This document shows, piece by piece, positions 6,966 through 15,724 of a stretch of DNA of 64,000 nt. The notes below the pieces were generated by a model. It had not been told where the DNA came from and made no database searches. It was given only the letters and a program-made list of their open reading frames with translations. The stretch comes from SM1-73 sp964588305 (lineage in GTDB: Bacteria > Zixibacteria > MSB-5A5 > SM1-73): positions 50,730 to 114,729 of the forward strand of contig CAZPOP010000009.1 of NCBI GenBank assembly GCA_964588305.1, written 5' to 3'. Each line of letters opens with the position of its first letter. Positions within the stretch are counted from its first letter, which is position 1. A program made the position numbers and the translations under genes.

Positions 6966-9900
6966 TTGGCAAAGAAAGGCGCTTTGGTCATAGGGGGAGG
7001 GGTCGCCGGAATTCAGGCCGCCTTGGACTTGGCGGATTCTGATTTTCAAGTCTATCTGGTGGAAAGGTCCTCCACTTTGGGGGGGAGGATGGCCCAGATA
7101 GATAAGACCTTCCCCAGCATGGACTGCGCCATCTGAATCTTGGGCCCGCGTATGCTGGATGCCGGTCGGCATCCCAACATCGAGCTTTTGACCTATTCAG
7201 AGGTAGTCAGAGTTGAAGGGGAGTGCGGCAACTTCACCGTCACGGTCAGGAAGAATTCAAGATTCGTGGATGAGAAATGTTGCGTGGGTTGTGATGAATG
7301 TGCTAAAGTTTGTCCGGTAATCGTTCCCAACCTTTTCGATCTGGGAATGGGAGCCAGGAAAGCCATCTACACCCCATTTCCCCAAGCCTCGCCCCGCACC
7401 TATGCGATTGACCGGGATGCGTGCCTGAATAAGACCATCCTGGTTTGCGAAAACTGTGCCAGGGCATGCAAGGCCAAGTGTATCGATTTCGATATGCCTG
7501 CTAAGGAAGAACAGTTCCACGTGGGTGCCATTGTGGTAGCTACCGGTTTTGACGAATACGATCCTCGAGGCCTAACCAATTACGGGTATGCCCGCCACGA
7601 GAACACCTTGACCGGGTTGGAATTTGAAAGGATATTGAACGCTTCTGGACCCAGCGGAGGTCGTCTGGTGCGCCCTGCCGACATGAAGACTCCCAAAACC
7701 ATCTCCTTTGTTCAATGCGTGGGATCGAGGTCGGTGGGAGAAAGAGGCTATCCGTATTGTTCCTATTTCTGCTGTATGAACACCATTAAGAACTCACTTT
7801 TGGCAAAGGTGCACGAGCCTGACATCGAAAAAATCTATATCTTCTACAATGATATTAGAGCGTTTGGCAAAGGCTACGAGGAGTTATATCTGCGAGCCAA
7901 AGAGGACAAAGACGTAATCTTCTACAAGGGGAAGCCTGCCAAGATCGAGGAAGATCCCAAGACCAAAGATCTCTGGATCTATATTGAAAACACGGATACC
8001 AAGGTGGTGGAGAAGATCAGATCGGACATGGTGATACTCTCCTCCGCCGGAGTTCCGGCCGAAGGGACGGTGAAGCTGGCTCGAATCTTGGGCGTAGAAC
8101 TGGACCAGAGTGGATTCTTCAAACAGAGGGACCCCACCTCATTTTTGGAGTCGACAAAAGATGGTATTTATCTCTGTGGAAGTGCGGCCGGACTTAAGGA
8201 CATTACCGATTCGGTCGCCCTGGGTTCTGCAGCAGCTTTGAAGGTCTCCGAGCATCTCAAGGGTCAAAGGGTGAAAAGAGAAGAGGAAAAGATCGTTCCC
8301 ATCGAAACCGATGGACAGCCGCGCATAGGTGTTTTTGTCTGTCACTGCGGAATAAACATAGCGGGAGTGGTTGATGTGGCCAGCGTGGAGGAATACGCCA
8401 AATCGCTTCCGGGTGTGGTCCACGTTTCCAGAGAGCTTTTCACATGTTCCGACGGAACTCAAAGGCTCCTGCAGGAAAAGATCAAGGAGCACAACTTGAA
8501 CCGGGTGGTGGTGGCAGCCTGCACTCCCAGGACCCACGAGCCCATCTTTCAGGAGACCTGCCGACTAGCAGGACTTAATCCCTATCTTTTTGAGATGGCC
8601 AATATCCGGGATCAGTGCTCCTGGGTACATGCGGCAGAGCCGGAAGCGGCCACGCTTAAGGCAAAAGATTTAGTCAGGATGGCGGTTGCCAGAGCCTATC
8701 GTCTTGAGCCTCTGGAGACCAGACAGGTTCCCATGGACTCCAAGATAATTGTGATAGGCGGAGGCATCGCCGGAATTTCAGCAGCCCTGGATTTAGCCAT
8801 TAAAGGAGAAAAGGTCACGTTGATTGAGAAAAGCGACCAATTGGGCGGTCGGGTCAAGGAATTGGCCGGACTCCTGAACAGCGAATTGACCGGAAAGGAA
8901 TTGATCAAGAATAAATTGGAGGAACTGAAGAAGAGAAAAGCCAAGATCATCACCCAGGCCAAGATCAAAGAGGTTAAAGGATTTGTTGGCAATTTCGAGG
9001 TTACCATAGAAAAGTCCCCTTCAGAAAAGGGCAAGAAGGCCAAAAGGGAAATGTTAAAAGCAGGAGCGATTATCCTGGCTGTCGGCTCCGATCTTTATGT
9101 GCCCAAGGATAAATTTGGCTACGGAAAGTTTCCTAACGTCTTGACCAATATGGAGCTGGAAGAGCTTTTAGCCAAAAAGACTCAGGAACTTAAGATCTCC
9201 GGCAAAAAACCACAACATGTGGCATTCATTCAATGTGTGGGCTCAAGAGAGAAGGAGGGGAACCAATACTGCTCCCGATACTGCTGTCAGGTTGCCATTA
9301 AGCAAGCCATCGAGTTAGCAAAGCAGGGAATTCATGTGACCGTTTTCTATCGGGACATCAGGACTTTCGACAAAGGAGCAGAGGAGGCTTATCGGGAAGC
9401 CAGGGGATTGGGCGTGGTTTTCTTAAAATACGATGAGGACTCTCCGCCTGAGGTAATAGGAAAGGATAAGGCGACCGAAATTAAACTTACTCAGCTTTTG
9501 TCTAAAACTGAGTTTGACCTGCCAGTGGATGCAGTCGTCCTTTCGGTGGCAATGGTGCCAAAAGAAGAAGACTTTGCCGAGTTGCAAAGTCTTTTCAAAA
9601 TTCCGCGAGGTTTGGACGGCTTCTTCTTAGAAAGGCATTCCAAGCTGGGTCCGGTGGAGACCAACACCAGCGGCATCTTCATCTCCGGCTGTGCCCATTC
9701 TCCCAAAGGAATAGCCGACTCCATTTTCTCGGCTCAGGGAGCCGCGGGCAAGGCTTGCATTTTGACCTCGAAAGATCATATCAATCTGGAGCCGGTCGTA
9801 TGCCAGGTGGTCGACAAAGAGCTTTGCCGAGCTTGTGGAATCTGTGTGAAGATATGTGAGTTCAATGGGCCTCAATTGGTAGACAGAGGGGACGGTGTGT

Positions 9901-10043
9901 TGGTGTGTGAAATAAACGAGGCATTGTGTAAAGGTTGTGGTACATGTGCCGCATACTGCCCCACCGGCGCCATCGGAGCTCGTCATTTCACCGATGAGCA
10001 AATAGATGTTATGGTGGATTCGCTTTTGGTGTGGGATAAATGA
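6966..10043 (+). CDS. hdrA: HdrA-type selenoprotein, heterodisulfide reductase subunit A (Sec57)
   Basis: 1025 aa if the in-frame TGA at 7134-7136 is read as selenocysteine. The start is TTG 6966, with GGGAGG at 6955-6960. N-terminal FAD motif: GALVIGGGVAGIQAALDLA. The TGA falls in DCAI-Sec-ILGP, exactly the second Cys of the HdrA CxxC motif, and the frame continues as a perfect HdrA. Next come [4Fe-4S] motifs from C105 (CCVGCDECAKVCPV), a second HdrA-like half beginning IGVFVCHCGINIAG with another FAD motif (IIVIGGGIAGISAALDLA), and a C-terminal 2x[4Fe-4S] ferredoxin (CRACGICVKIC, CKGCGTCAAYC). HdrA is the flavin-based bifurcating subunit of Hdr complexes. The second half lacks the CxxC/CxxU motif. 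A hairpin with SECIS character follows the TGA. Confidence 0.88.
7134..7174 (+). promoter_or_regulatory. Sec UGA codon and candidate bacterial SECIS hairpin (hdrA)
   Basis: TGA at 7134-7136. GGATGCC (7157-7163) pairs perfectly with GGCATCC (7168-7174) around a GGTC loop that begins 27 nt after the TGA. A GGU-type apical loop at this distance fits the bacterial SECIS consensus. The hdrA-mvhD gene has the same hairpin at the same spacing with one changed but still paired position. Confidence 0.7.
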
Positions 10044-10078
10044 TTAGTTAGGGCATCGCTATACGGAGAAACCGAAGA

Positions 10079-10237
10079 ATGAAACTTAAGGTAGTATTAG
10101 AGCCGAGTGACGAAGTAGGATACACCATCTACGTTCCCTCACTTCAGGGCTGTACCAGCGAAGGTGATACTATCGAAGAGGCTTTGGCAAACATTCGGGA
10201 GGCGATAGAGGTTTACCTTGAACCGGTAACCGCATAG
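10079..10237 (+). CDS. HicB-like small antitoxin protein
   Basis: A 52-aa protein from ATG 10079 to TAG 10235-10237. The sequence MKLKVVLEPSDEVGYTIYVP, LQGCTSEGDTIEEALANI, REAIEVYLEP is the partial RNase-H-like HicB fold (beta strand, YxxxxPxLxGCxxxGxTxEEAxxNIxEAIE). It lacks the C-terminal DNA-binding extension of some HicB proteins. It is followed 26 nt later by a second HicB-like gene and a HicA gene. It may be the antitoxin of a pair whose toxin has been lost, or a duplicated antitoxin. Confidence 0.75.
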   Translation: MKLKVVLEPSDEVGYTIYVPSLQGCTSEGDTIEEALANIREAIEVYLEPVTA

Positions 10238-10263
10238 CACGTACGACTGTAAGGAGTATCGAA

Positions 10264-10485
10264 ATGCACAAGGTAACTGCATATATAGAAAAGGACTTAG
10301 AAACGGGTTTGTATGTGGCTATTGTTCCCGCAATTCCAGGAGCTCATACGCAGGCAGAAACCTTAGACGAAGTTCACAGAAATCTCCGAGAAGTGATTGA
10401 GTTGTGCTTAGAGGAAATGGACCCTGACAGCAGAAAGCTTATCCCTGAATTTGTGGGAATTCAGCAGATAGAGGTTTCGGAGTGA
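10264..10485 (+). CDS. hicB: Type II toxin-antitoxin antitoxin, HicB family
   Basis: 73 aa, preceded by AAGGAG. Sequence features: KVTAYIEKDLETGLYVAIVP, IPGAHTQAETLDEVHRNL, REVIELCLEE. This is the HicB strand-helix pattern with the PGxxTQxxTxxEVxxNLxEVI core. HicB binds and neutralises the HicA mRNA interferase and often autoregulates the operon. Its stop overlaps the GTG start of hicA (GTGA), the usual tight coupling. The reversed gene order (antitoxin first) is common in this family. It is lodged between hdrA and mvhD on the same strand. Confidence 0.85.
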   Translation: MHKVTAYIEKDLETGLYVAIVPAIPGAHTQAETLDEVHRNLREVIELCLEEMDPDSRKLIPEFVGIQQIEVSE

Positions 10486-10715
10486 CCAAACTAGTTCTTG
10501 TTGATGCCCCAACAATGGAGAAGTTACTGTTCAGACTGGGTTTTGAGAAGGTAAGACAGAAAGGCAGTCACGTTTTTTATAGGCATCGGGACGGGAGGTA
10601 CACTACGGTTCCCCATCATAAGGGGAGGAAGTTGGCACGTCCCTTGATTAGAGAAATTCTAAAAGAAATAGAAATCAGTGTGGAGCAATATAGCAGATAT
10701 CTGCAGGAGCTTTGA
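10482..10715 (+). CDS. hicA: Type II toxin-antitoxin mRNA interferase, HicA family
   Basis: 77 aa, with the GTG start overlapping the hicB stop. It shows the double-stranded-RNA-binding-like HicA pattern: LLFRLGFEKVRQKGSHVFYR with the conserved GSHxxF His, then TTVPHHKGRKLARPLIREIL. HicA toxins cleave mRNA and tmRNA when free of HicB. Length and key residues look intact, so the toxin could be active. mvhD begins 48 nt downstream, so read-through from the hdr cluster would also express this module. Confidence 0.87.
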   Translation: MTKLVLVDAPTMEKLLFRLGFEKVRQKGSHVFYRHRDGRYTTVPHHKGRKLARPLIREILKEIEISVEQYSRYLQEL

Positions 10716-10763
10716 TGAAAATTTCAATCTCTAAATCCTGTGGATATACAAACACGACGGAAT

Positions 10764-11216
10764 ATGAAAAAACAAGAAGACAATTTTGATCCCAGGATCG
10801 TCGTCTTCGCCTGTAACTGGTGCTCTTACGCGGCTGCGGATACTGCAGGAGTAGGAAGGATGCAGTATCCCCCCAATGTGAGGGTGATCCGGGTGATGTG
10901 TTCCGGCAGGATCAGCCCGGCACACGTATTCCGCGCATTTGAAAAAGGCGCGGATGGCGTGATGTGGTCCGGGTGACACTTCGGCGATTGCCATTACACC
11001 TTTGGCAATCACCGGGCTGCGGAGCAGTTCGAGATCACCAAACGACTGGTCAAGTTACTGGGTATAGGGGAGGAGAGGCTCAGATTGGAATGGGTCTCAG
11101 CGGCTGAGGGCGGAAGGTTTGCCCAGCTGATCAAGGAATTCGTGGAGGATGTGAAGAAGATCGGACCGAGTCCACTGAAACATTTGAACAGAAAGGAAAC
11201 CGCAGCAAAAAGTTGA
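10764..11216 (+). CDS. mvhD: MvhD-type selenoprotein, Hdr-associated iron-sulfur subunit (Sec71)
   Basis: 150 aa when the TGA at 10974-10976 is read through; without it the frame would end at 70 aa. The N-terminal half has IVVFACNWCSYAAADTAG (CxxC) and RVMCSGRISPAHVFRAF. The TGA sits in MWSG-Sec-HFGDCHY, where the MvhD family has GCHxGDCHY. The frame continues as a standard MvhD tail (LLGIGEERLRLEWVSAAEGGRFAQ). MvhD carries a [2Fe-2S] cluster and links a hydrogenase or formate dehydrogenase to HdrA; the methanococcal homologue VhuD is a known selenoprotein. The paralogous domain at 15219-15716 has Cys (C730) at the aligned position, supporting Cys/Sec exchange. The ATG at 10764 is chosen over a GTG at 10740. 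Confidence 0.85.
10974..11010 (+). promoter_or_regulatory. Sec UGA codon and possible SECIS hairpin (mvhD)
   Basis: TGA 10974-10976. GATTGCCA (10986-10993) pairs with TGGCAATC (11003-11010) around a 9-nt loop beginning 17 nt after the TGA. The loop (TTACACCTT) lacks the GGU seen in the two hdrA hairpins, so this element is less certain than the codon assignment itself. Confidence 0.5.
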
Positions 11217-11296
11217 AACGCAAACAACCTGGAGTGTAAAGCTTGAGCTTTACTTTTAGCCCGCGCCAGAGGCGGGGCACTCCCTTGTTCAATCTT

Positions 11297-12442
11297 ATGA
11301 AGCCTATGATGAACGAAATTATCAAGAAAACCAGAGCTTATTTGTGTTTGGATTGCGGGAAGTGCACGGCCATCTGTCCCGTTTCCAGAGTTAACAAGGG
11401 CTATTCTCCAAGAAAGCTTTTGACCAAAGCTTTGATGAGCTCCAATGAGAACGTCCTCAATGACAGCACCCTGTGGACCTGCCTGACCTGCATGATGTGC
11501 CAGCAAAGATGTCCTTCGGACATAGACTACGTCCAATTCACCAAATTAGTGCGGGCAGATGCAAATTCCGATGGTCAGGAAGCCAAATGCTCGCACGGGG
11601 GAGCTTTGCAGTCCCTTATGAAGATAATGACCGCGCCAGAACTCAAACAGAACAGATTGGAATGGATAGGCTCGGATCTGAAAACGTCGGATAAATCGGA
11701 ATACTTGTATTTCGTCGGCTGCCTTCCCTATTTCGACGTCTTCTTCACAGACATCAAGGCCAATTCTTTGGATTCAGCCCGATCCACCCTGAAGATATTG
11801 AACGCCTTCGGGATTGAACCTCAGGTGTTGCCAAATGAAAGATGCTGCGGACATGATCTTTTGTGGATGGGGGACGTCGATAATTTCAAGAGACTGGCTG
11901 AGCATAACATCAACCAGATAAGGAAATCCGGGGCAAAAAAGATCATAACCTCCTGTCCGGAGTGTTTGGTATCCTTGAAACTTGATTATCCCGAGTACTT
12001 CGGCAAAATGGATTTTGAGGTTATGCACATTTCCGAGTTGATCGCAGATGAGCTTTCCAAGAATAAAATGAAGTTGAATAAAGTGGAAAAGAAGATTACT
12101 TATCAGGACCCATGCAGATTGGGCAGGTTCTTGGGGATTTATGATCCTCCTCGCAAGGTGATGAACTCGGTTCCAGGAGTAGAATTCGTGGAGATGCCCA
12201 AGAGCGGAAAGAATGCCATCTGTTGCGGGACATCCTCCTGGGTAAATTGCGACGTTTATTCCAAGATGATCCAGGCCAATAGATTGAAGGAAGCAAAAAA
12301 CACGGGAGCCGAGGAGTTAATCACCGCCTGTCCCAAGTGCCAGATTCATTTCTCCTGCACTCAAAATGCAGAGGGCTATCCGGAAGAATTGAAGTTGAGA
12401 ATCATTGATTTGACCACACTGTTTGCCGAAGCGATACCATGA
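11297..12442 (+). CDS. HdrC-HdrB fusion (HdrD-like), heterodisulfide reductase catalytic subunit
   Basis: About 381 aa from the ATG at 11297 (other in-frame ATGs at 11306 and 11309; ribosome sites are weak). A TTG at 11243 is rejected because that stretch carries a GC-rich hairpin also seen elsewhere. The N-terminal HdrC part has two [4Fe-4S] motifs: C17xxC20xxC23xxxC27P and CLTCMMCQQRCP. The HdrB part has two CCG domains (C183-C184-G and C309-C310-G) with CPEC and CPKC, the pattern that binds the noncubane clusters reducing disulfides. The fusion order C-B is that of HdrD. It is cytosolic, with no membrane anchor. It is probably the disulfide-reducing partner of the adjacent HdrA and MvhD. 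The natural disulfide is unknown. Confidence 0.85.
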   Translation: MKPMMNEIIKKTRAYLCLDCGKCTAICPVSRVNKGYSPRKLLTKALMSSNENVLNDSTLWTCLTCMMCQQRCPSDIDYVQFTKLVRADANSDGQEAKCSHGGALQSLMKIMTAPELKQNRLEWIGSDLKTSDKSEYLYFVGCLPYFDVFFTDIKANSLDSARSTLKILNAFGIEPQVLPNERCCGHDLLWMGDVDNFKRLAEHNINQIRKSGAKKIITSCPECLVSLKLDYPEYFGKMDFEVMHISELIADELSKNKMKLNKVEKKITYQDPCRLGRFLGIYDPPRKVMNSVPGVEFVEMPKSGKNAICCGTSSWVNCDVYSKMIQANRLKEAKNTGAEELITACPKCQIHFSCTQNAEGYPEELKLRIIDLTTLFAEAIP

Positions 12443-12506
12443 TTCGCAGAATCCCAAAGAGTCAAGCTGGAAGGTAGTCCAAATACGAAAGGGAAGAGGG
12501 TAGGAT

Positions 12507-12938
12507 ATGAATTCCCCTGAAAAGCAGAAGATCGTCGAAATCATGAAGAAGGCTAGCAACTTCGCCTTTTTCGCGACTTGCGATGGCGATCAGCCAAGAG
12601 TCCGGCCGGTTGCTCCGATTGTGGAAGATGACATGTCCATCTGGGTGGCTACTTCCGCCAAGTCCAGAAAGGTGAAACAGATAAAGCAGAATCCCCGGAT
12701 CAGTTTGGCTTTCGTCCGGCATCCAGAGGGTGAAAAAGCTGCAACCGTTATCGGCGAAGCCGAGATACTCCCGGATATGGAGCAGAAAAAGAGGATTTGG
12801 GAATTGGCCCCTTATGATTTGTCGCAATACTTCCCCAATGGTCCGGAATCGGAGGATTATTGCCTTCTGAAAATCAATGTCGGCAAGATTGAGTGGTGGG
12901 AGGATTTCGAAAGCGGGATGAAGACATATGAAGCGTAA
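12507..12938 (+). CDS. Pyridoxamine 5'-phosphate oxidase-fold FMN-binding protein
   Basis: 143 aa, preceded by GAGGG. It shows the split-barrel pattern KASNFAFFATCDGDQPRVRPV, MSIWVATSAKSRKVKQIKQNP, ISLAFVRHPEGEKAATVIGEA, typical of small PNPOx-like or general-stress-protein-26-like flavoproteins. These bind FMN or F420 at a dimer interface, and most have no known substrate. It lies between the HdrCB fusion and the HdrA-MvhD fusion on the same strand, which suggests a link to this redox cluster, though no Hdr role for such a protein is known to me. Confidence 0.8.
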   Translation: MNSPEKQKIVEIMKKASNFAFFATCDGDQPRVRPVAPIVEDDMSIWVATSAKSRKVKQIKQNPRISLAFVRHPEGEKAATVIGEAEILPDMEQKKRIWELAPYDLSQYFPNGPESEDYCLLKINVGKIEWWEDFESGMKTYEA

Positions 12939-12969
12939 GAGCGAATTCCCGTTGAGAGGATATAAACGG

Positions 12970-13150
12970 AGGTCTGTAAAAAAGCCACTTTAAAGAGGCA
13001 AACTGGAGTGTTCACCTTTAGGTGAACTAGGTTCAAGCTTTTCGTGTTTTGGCGCAGGGCGAGATCGTGATGAAGAGAAGTTTTCCGCTGGATCCATAGG
13101 ACAGGTCAAGCTGAAGCTTGACACTCCAGAAAAGGCTCTCCCAATTTGAA
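12970..13150. repeat. Intergenic stretch with dispersed hairpin remnant
   Basis: The 279-bp gap 12939-13217 has no gene. It includes an inverted repeat TTCACCTTTAGGTGAA next to GGAGTG, a member of a dispersed family in which a short hairpin adjoins CACTCCA or TGGAGTG (also at about 24668-24690 and 40182-40203). Confidence 0.4.
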
Positions 13151-13217
13151 TTTGTCGGAGCTTTATAATAGGCCTCTTGACTTGACATATAGGTGCATGA
13201 AAGCTTAGGAGGTGAAC

Positions 13218-15716
13218 GTGGCGGTTGACAAGAAAAAACCAGGAGAGCAAAACGAACTCAGGGTGGGAGTGTTTGTCTGCGAATGTGGATTGAACATCGC
13301 CGGGTCGTTAGATTGTGAGGAAGTGCGAAAATATGCGGAAACCTTGCCTGACGTGGCGGTGTCGGTTTTAAACAAATATACCTGCGCTGATCCGGGACAG
13401 AATGAGATCAAAAGGCATATCAAGGAATATGATCTGAATCGGGTGGTGGTGGCATCCTGCACCCCGTTGATGCACGAGCCCACCTTCAGAGCCTGTGTAG
13501 CTGATGTGGGACTCAATCCTTATCTTTTTGAAATGGTGAACCTAAGAGAACACTGCAGCTGGGTGCATCTCCATGATCGAAAGGCTGCGACCAAAAAAGC
13601 TAAGGACATGGTGAAAATCGGAGTGGCACGGGCAAGACATCTGGAGGCACAGTTAGAAAAAACGGTTCCCGTAACCAAGGCGGCTCTGGTTATCGGCGGT
13701 GGAGTAGCAGGCATTCAGGCGTCCTTGGATCTGGCAGACTCCGGCATTCAGGTGTATCTGGTCGAAAAGGATCCATCTATTGGTGGCATCATGGCCGCTC
13801 TGGACAAAACCTATCCCACCATGGACTGCTCCATATGAATTTTGGGACCGAAGATGATGGATGTCGGTCGACATCCCAAGATAAAACTTTTGACCTACTC
13901 CGAAGTTGAGGAAGTCTCAGGATACGTAGGGAATTTCAGCGTCAAGGTAAGAAAAAAAGCAAGATATGTGGATGAGAATGAGTGTACTGTCTGCGCAGAA
14001 TGCTTCAAGGTTTGTCCAGTGGTGGTGCCGGATGAATTTCAGCAGGGCTTTGCTTCACGCAAAGCTATCTATATGCAGTTTCCTCAGGCTGTCCCTTCCT
14101 CCTACATAATAGACATGGAAGCCTGTCTGGGGAACAATCCTATCGCCTGTGGCAAGTGCCTGGAGGTGTGTGATAAGAAGTGCATTGACTATGATATGCA
14201 GGATGAGATGATCGATCTGAAGGTAGGAGCCATCATCGTGGCTACGGGAATGGATGTTTATGATCCTACGGAGTTAGATGAATATGGCTATCGAAGTTTT
14301 GAGAACGTGATCACCTCCATGGAATTTGAACGTTTGATCTGCGCTGGTGGTCCCGCACAGGGACATTTCATCCGTCCCACCGATGGAAAAACCCCCAAGA
14401 CTATCGGATTTATTCAATGTGTGGGCTCAAGATCGGAGAAAAGAGGCAATCGCTATTGCTCCAATATCTGCTGTATGAATACCATAAAGGACACAGTGCT
14501 TTTGAAAGAGCATTATCCTGATATCGATATCAAAGTCTTCTACATGGATATTCGAGCTTTTGGGAAGGCTTTCGAGGACCTCTTCAGGAGAAGCAAGGAG
14601 GAGGGAGTTAAATATATAAGAGGTTTGCCCGGGGAAGTGACAGAATACCCCAAGACAAAAAATTTAATAATCAGTGTGGAGAACACCACCACCGGTCAGG
14701 TGGAACAGCATGAGCTGGACATGGTGGTATTATCCGTGGGCGTTTTGCCCCGACAGGATGGTGCCGGTATCCAGAAGCTTTTGACCCTATCACGCACTGC
14801 GGACGGGTTCTTCATGGAGTCTCATCCCAAACTCAAGCCGGTGGATGCGCCCACCAAGGGGGTCTTCCTGGCCGGCTGTGCTGAGTTTCCCAAGGATGTT
14901 AAAGATAGCGTTACCCAAGCCAGTGCCGCCGCCGCCAGAGCGGAGATCATCCTGAATGCGGACAGAATTAAGGTGGAGGCGATAACTTCCATGGTTGACA
15001 AGGAGATGTGTACCGCCTGCGAAATTTGTTATCGAGCCTGCCCTTACAAGTGCATAGAGGTGGATCGGGAGAACAAGATACCAGCTCAGATCATCGAAGC
15101 CGCTTGCGCCGGCTGCGGCACCTGCGGTGCCGAATGTCCCTTTGGCGCCGTCACCATGCGGCATTTCACCGATGATCAGATCATCGCCCAAATAGAAGCG
15201 ATTCTGGATGAAGATTCCATGGAGAAAACGGTGGTGTTTGCCTGCAACTGGTGTTCTTATCAGGGGGCCGATTTCGCCGGCATCTCGCGCCTGCAGTATC
15301 CGCCCAATCAGAGGATAATCCGAACCATGTGTTCCGGCAGAGTGGATGAGGAATTCGTGCTCTATGCCTTCAAGCTGGGAGCGCCCATGGTTTTGGTCTC
15401 CGGATGCCATTTTGCCGACTGCCATTACATCGATGCCAACAGATGGACTCAAAAGAGGGTGGAAAAACTCTGGGACAAATTAGAGAAGATGGGCGTAAGA
15501 CCGGAGAGGCTGCAACTGGAGTGGATCAGCGCAGCAGAGGGGCAGAAATTCGCCAAGGTGATGAGAGAGATTGAGGAGATGAGAAAGAAGGTCACCAAAG
15601 AAGAGGTGGAATTCACCAAGAAGGCGCTGAAGGATCTCAAATTCAAAAAGGAAAAAAGACAAGCCAAGCTGGCGGGCGACAGAGCCAAGGCGGAAAAAGC
15701 CGGGGTCGAGGTTTAG
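13218..15716 (+). CDS. HdrA-MvhD fusion selenoprotein (Sec207)
   Basis: 832 aa with the TGA at 13836-13838 read as Sec. The start is GTG 13218, five bases after AGGAGG; an in-frame GTG at 13212 lies inside the ribosome site. Residues 1-150 hold the CECGLNIAG HdrA extension, followed by a FAD motif (ALVIGGGVAGIQASLDLA). DCSI-Sec-ILGPKM is the CxxC/CxxU active motif. Then come CTVCAECFKVCPV and CGKCLEVC clusters, a 2x[4Fe-4S] ferredoxin (CTACEICYRACP, CAGCGTCGAECP), and from residue 668 a complete MvhD domain (FACNWCSYQGADFAG, GCHFADCHY with Cys730). HdrA-MvhD fusions let HdrA dock an electron donor directly. The lysine-rich C-terminal tail (about 800-832) looks like a solvent-exposed helix. 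The final MvhD keeps Cys where the stand-alone MvhD has Sec. Confidence 0.88.
13836..13876 (+). promoter_or_regulatory. Sec UGA codon and candidate bacterial SECIS hairpin (hdrA-mvhD)
   Basis: TGA 13836-13838. GGATGTC (13859-13865) pairs with GACATCC (13870-13876) around GGTC, with the loop starting 27 nt after the TGA as in hdrA. Compared with hdrA, one stem pair is T-A instead of C-G: the GTC/GCC change (Val/Ala) is matched by a synonymous CGA/CGG Arg change. Confidence 0.72.
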
Positions 15717-15724
15717 CGAGAAAA

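Noticed and set aside
7137..7139. Taking the hdrA gene to start after the TGA at 7134 (TTG 7140)
   Set aside because: This drops the N-terminal FAD motif and half of the CxxC site, which are plainly encoded in the same frame with a good ribosome site at 6955.
11243..11296. TTG start for the HdrCB fusion
   Set aside because: The extra codons cover a GC-rich hairpin repeat, and the Fe-S domain needs no such extension.
11009..11536. 175-aa minus-strand ORF across mvhD and hdrCB
   Set aside because: Overlaps two well-supported plus-strand genes and has no domain.
13212..13838. Treating 13212-13838 and 13842-15716 as two separate genes or a frameshifted pseudogene
   Set aside because: They are in the same frame, and the TGA is at the active Cys position, as in hdrA. 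The SECIS-like hairpin follows.
14790..15452. 220-aa minus-strand ORF
   Set aside because: Antisense shadow of the HdrA-MvhD gene; no ribosome site and low-quality composition.
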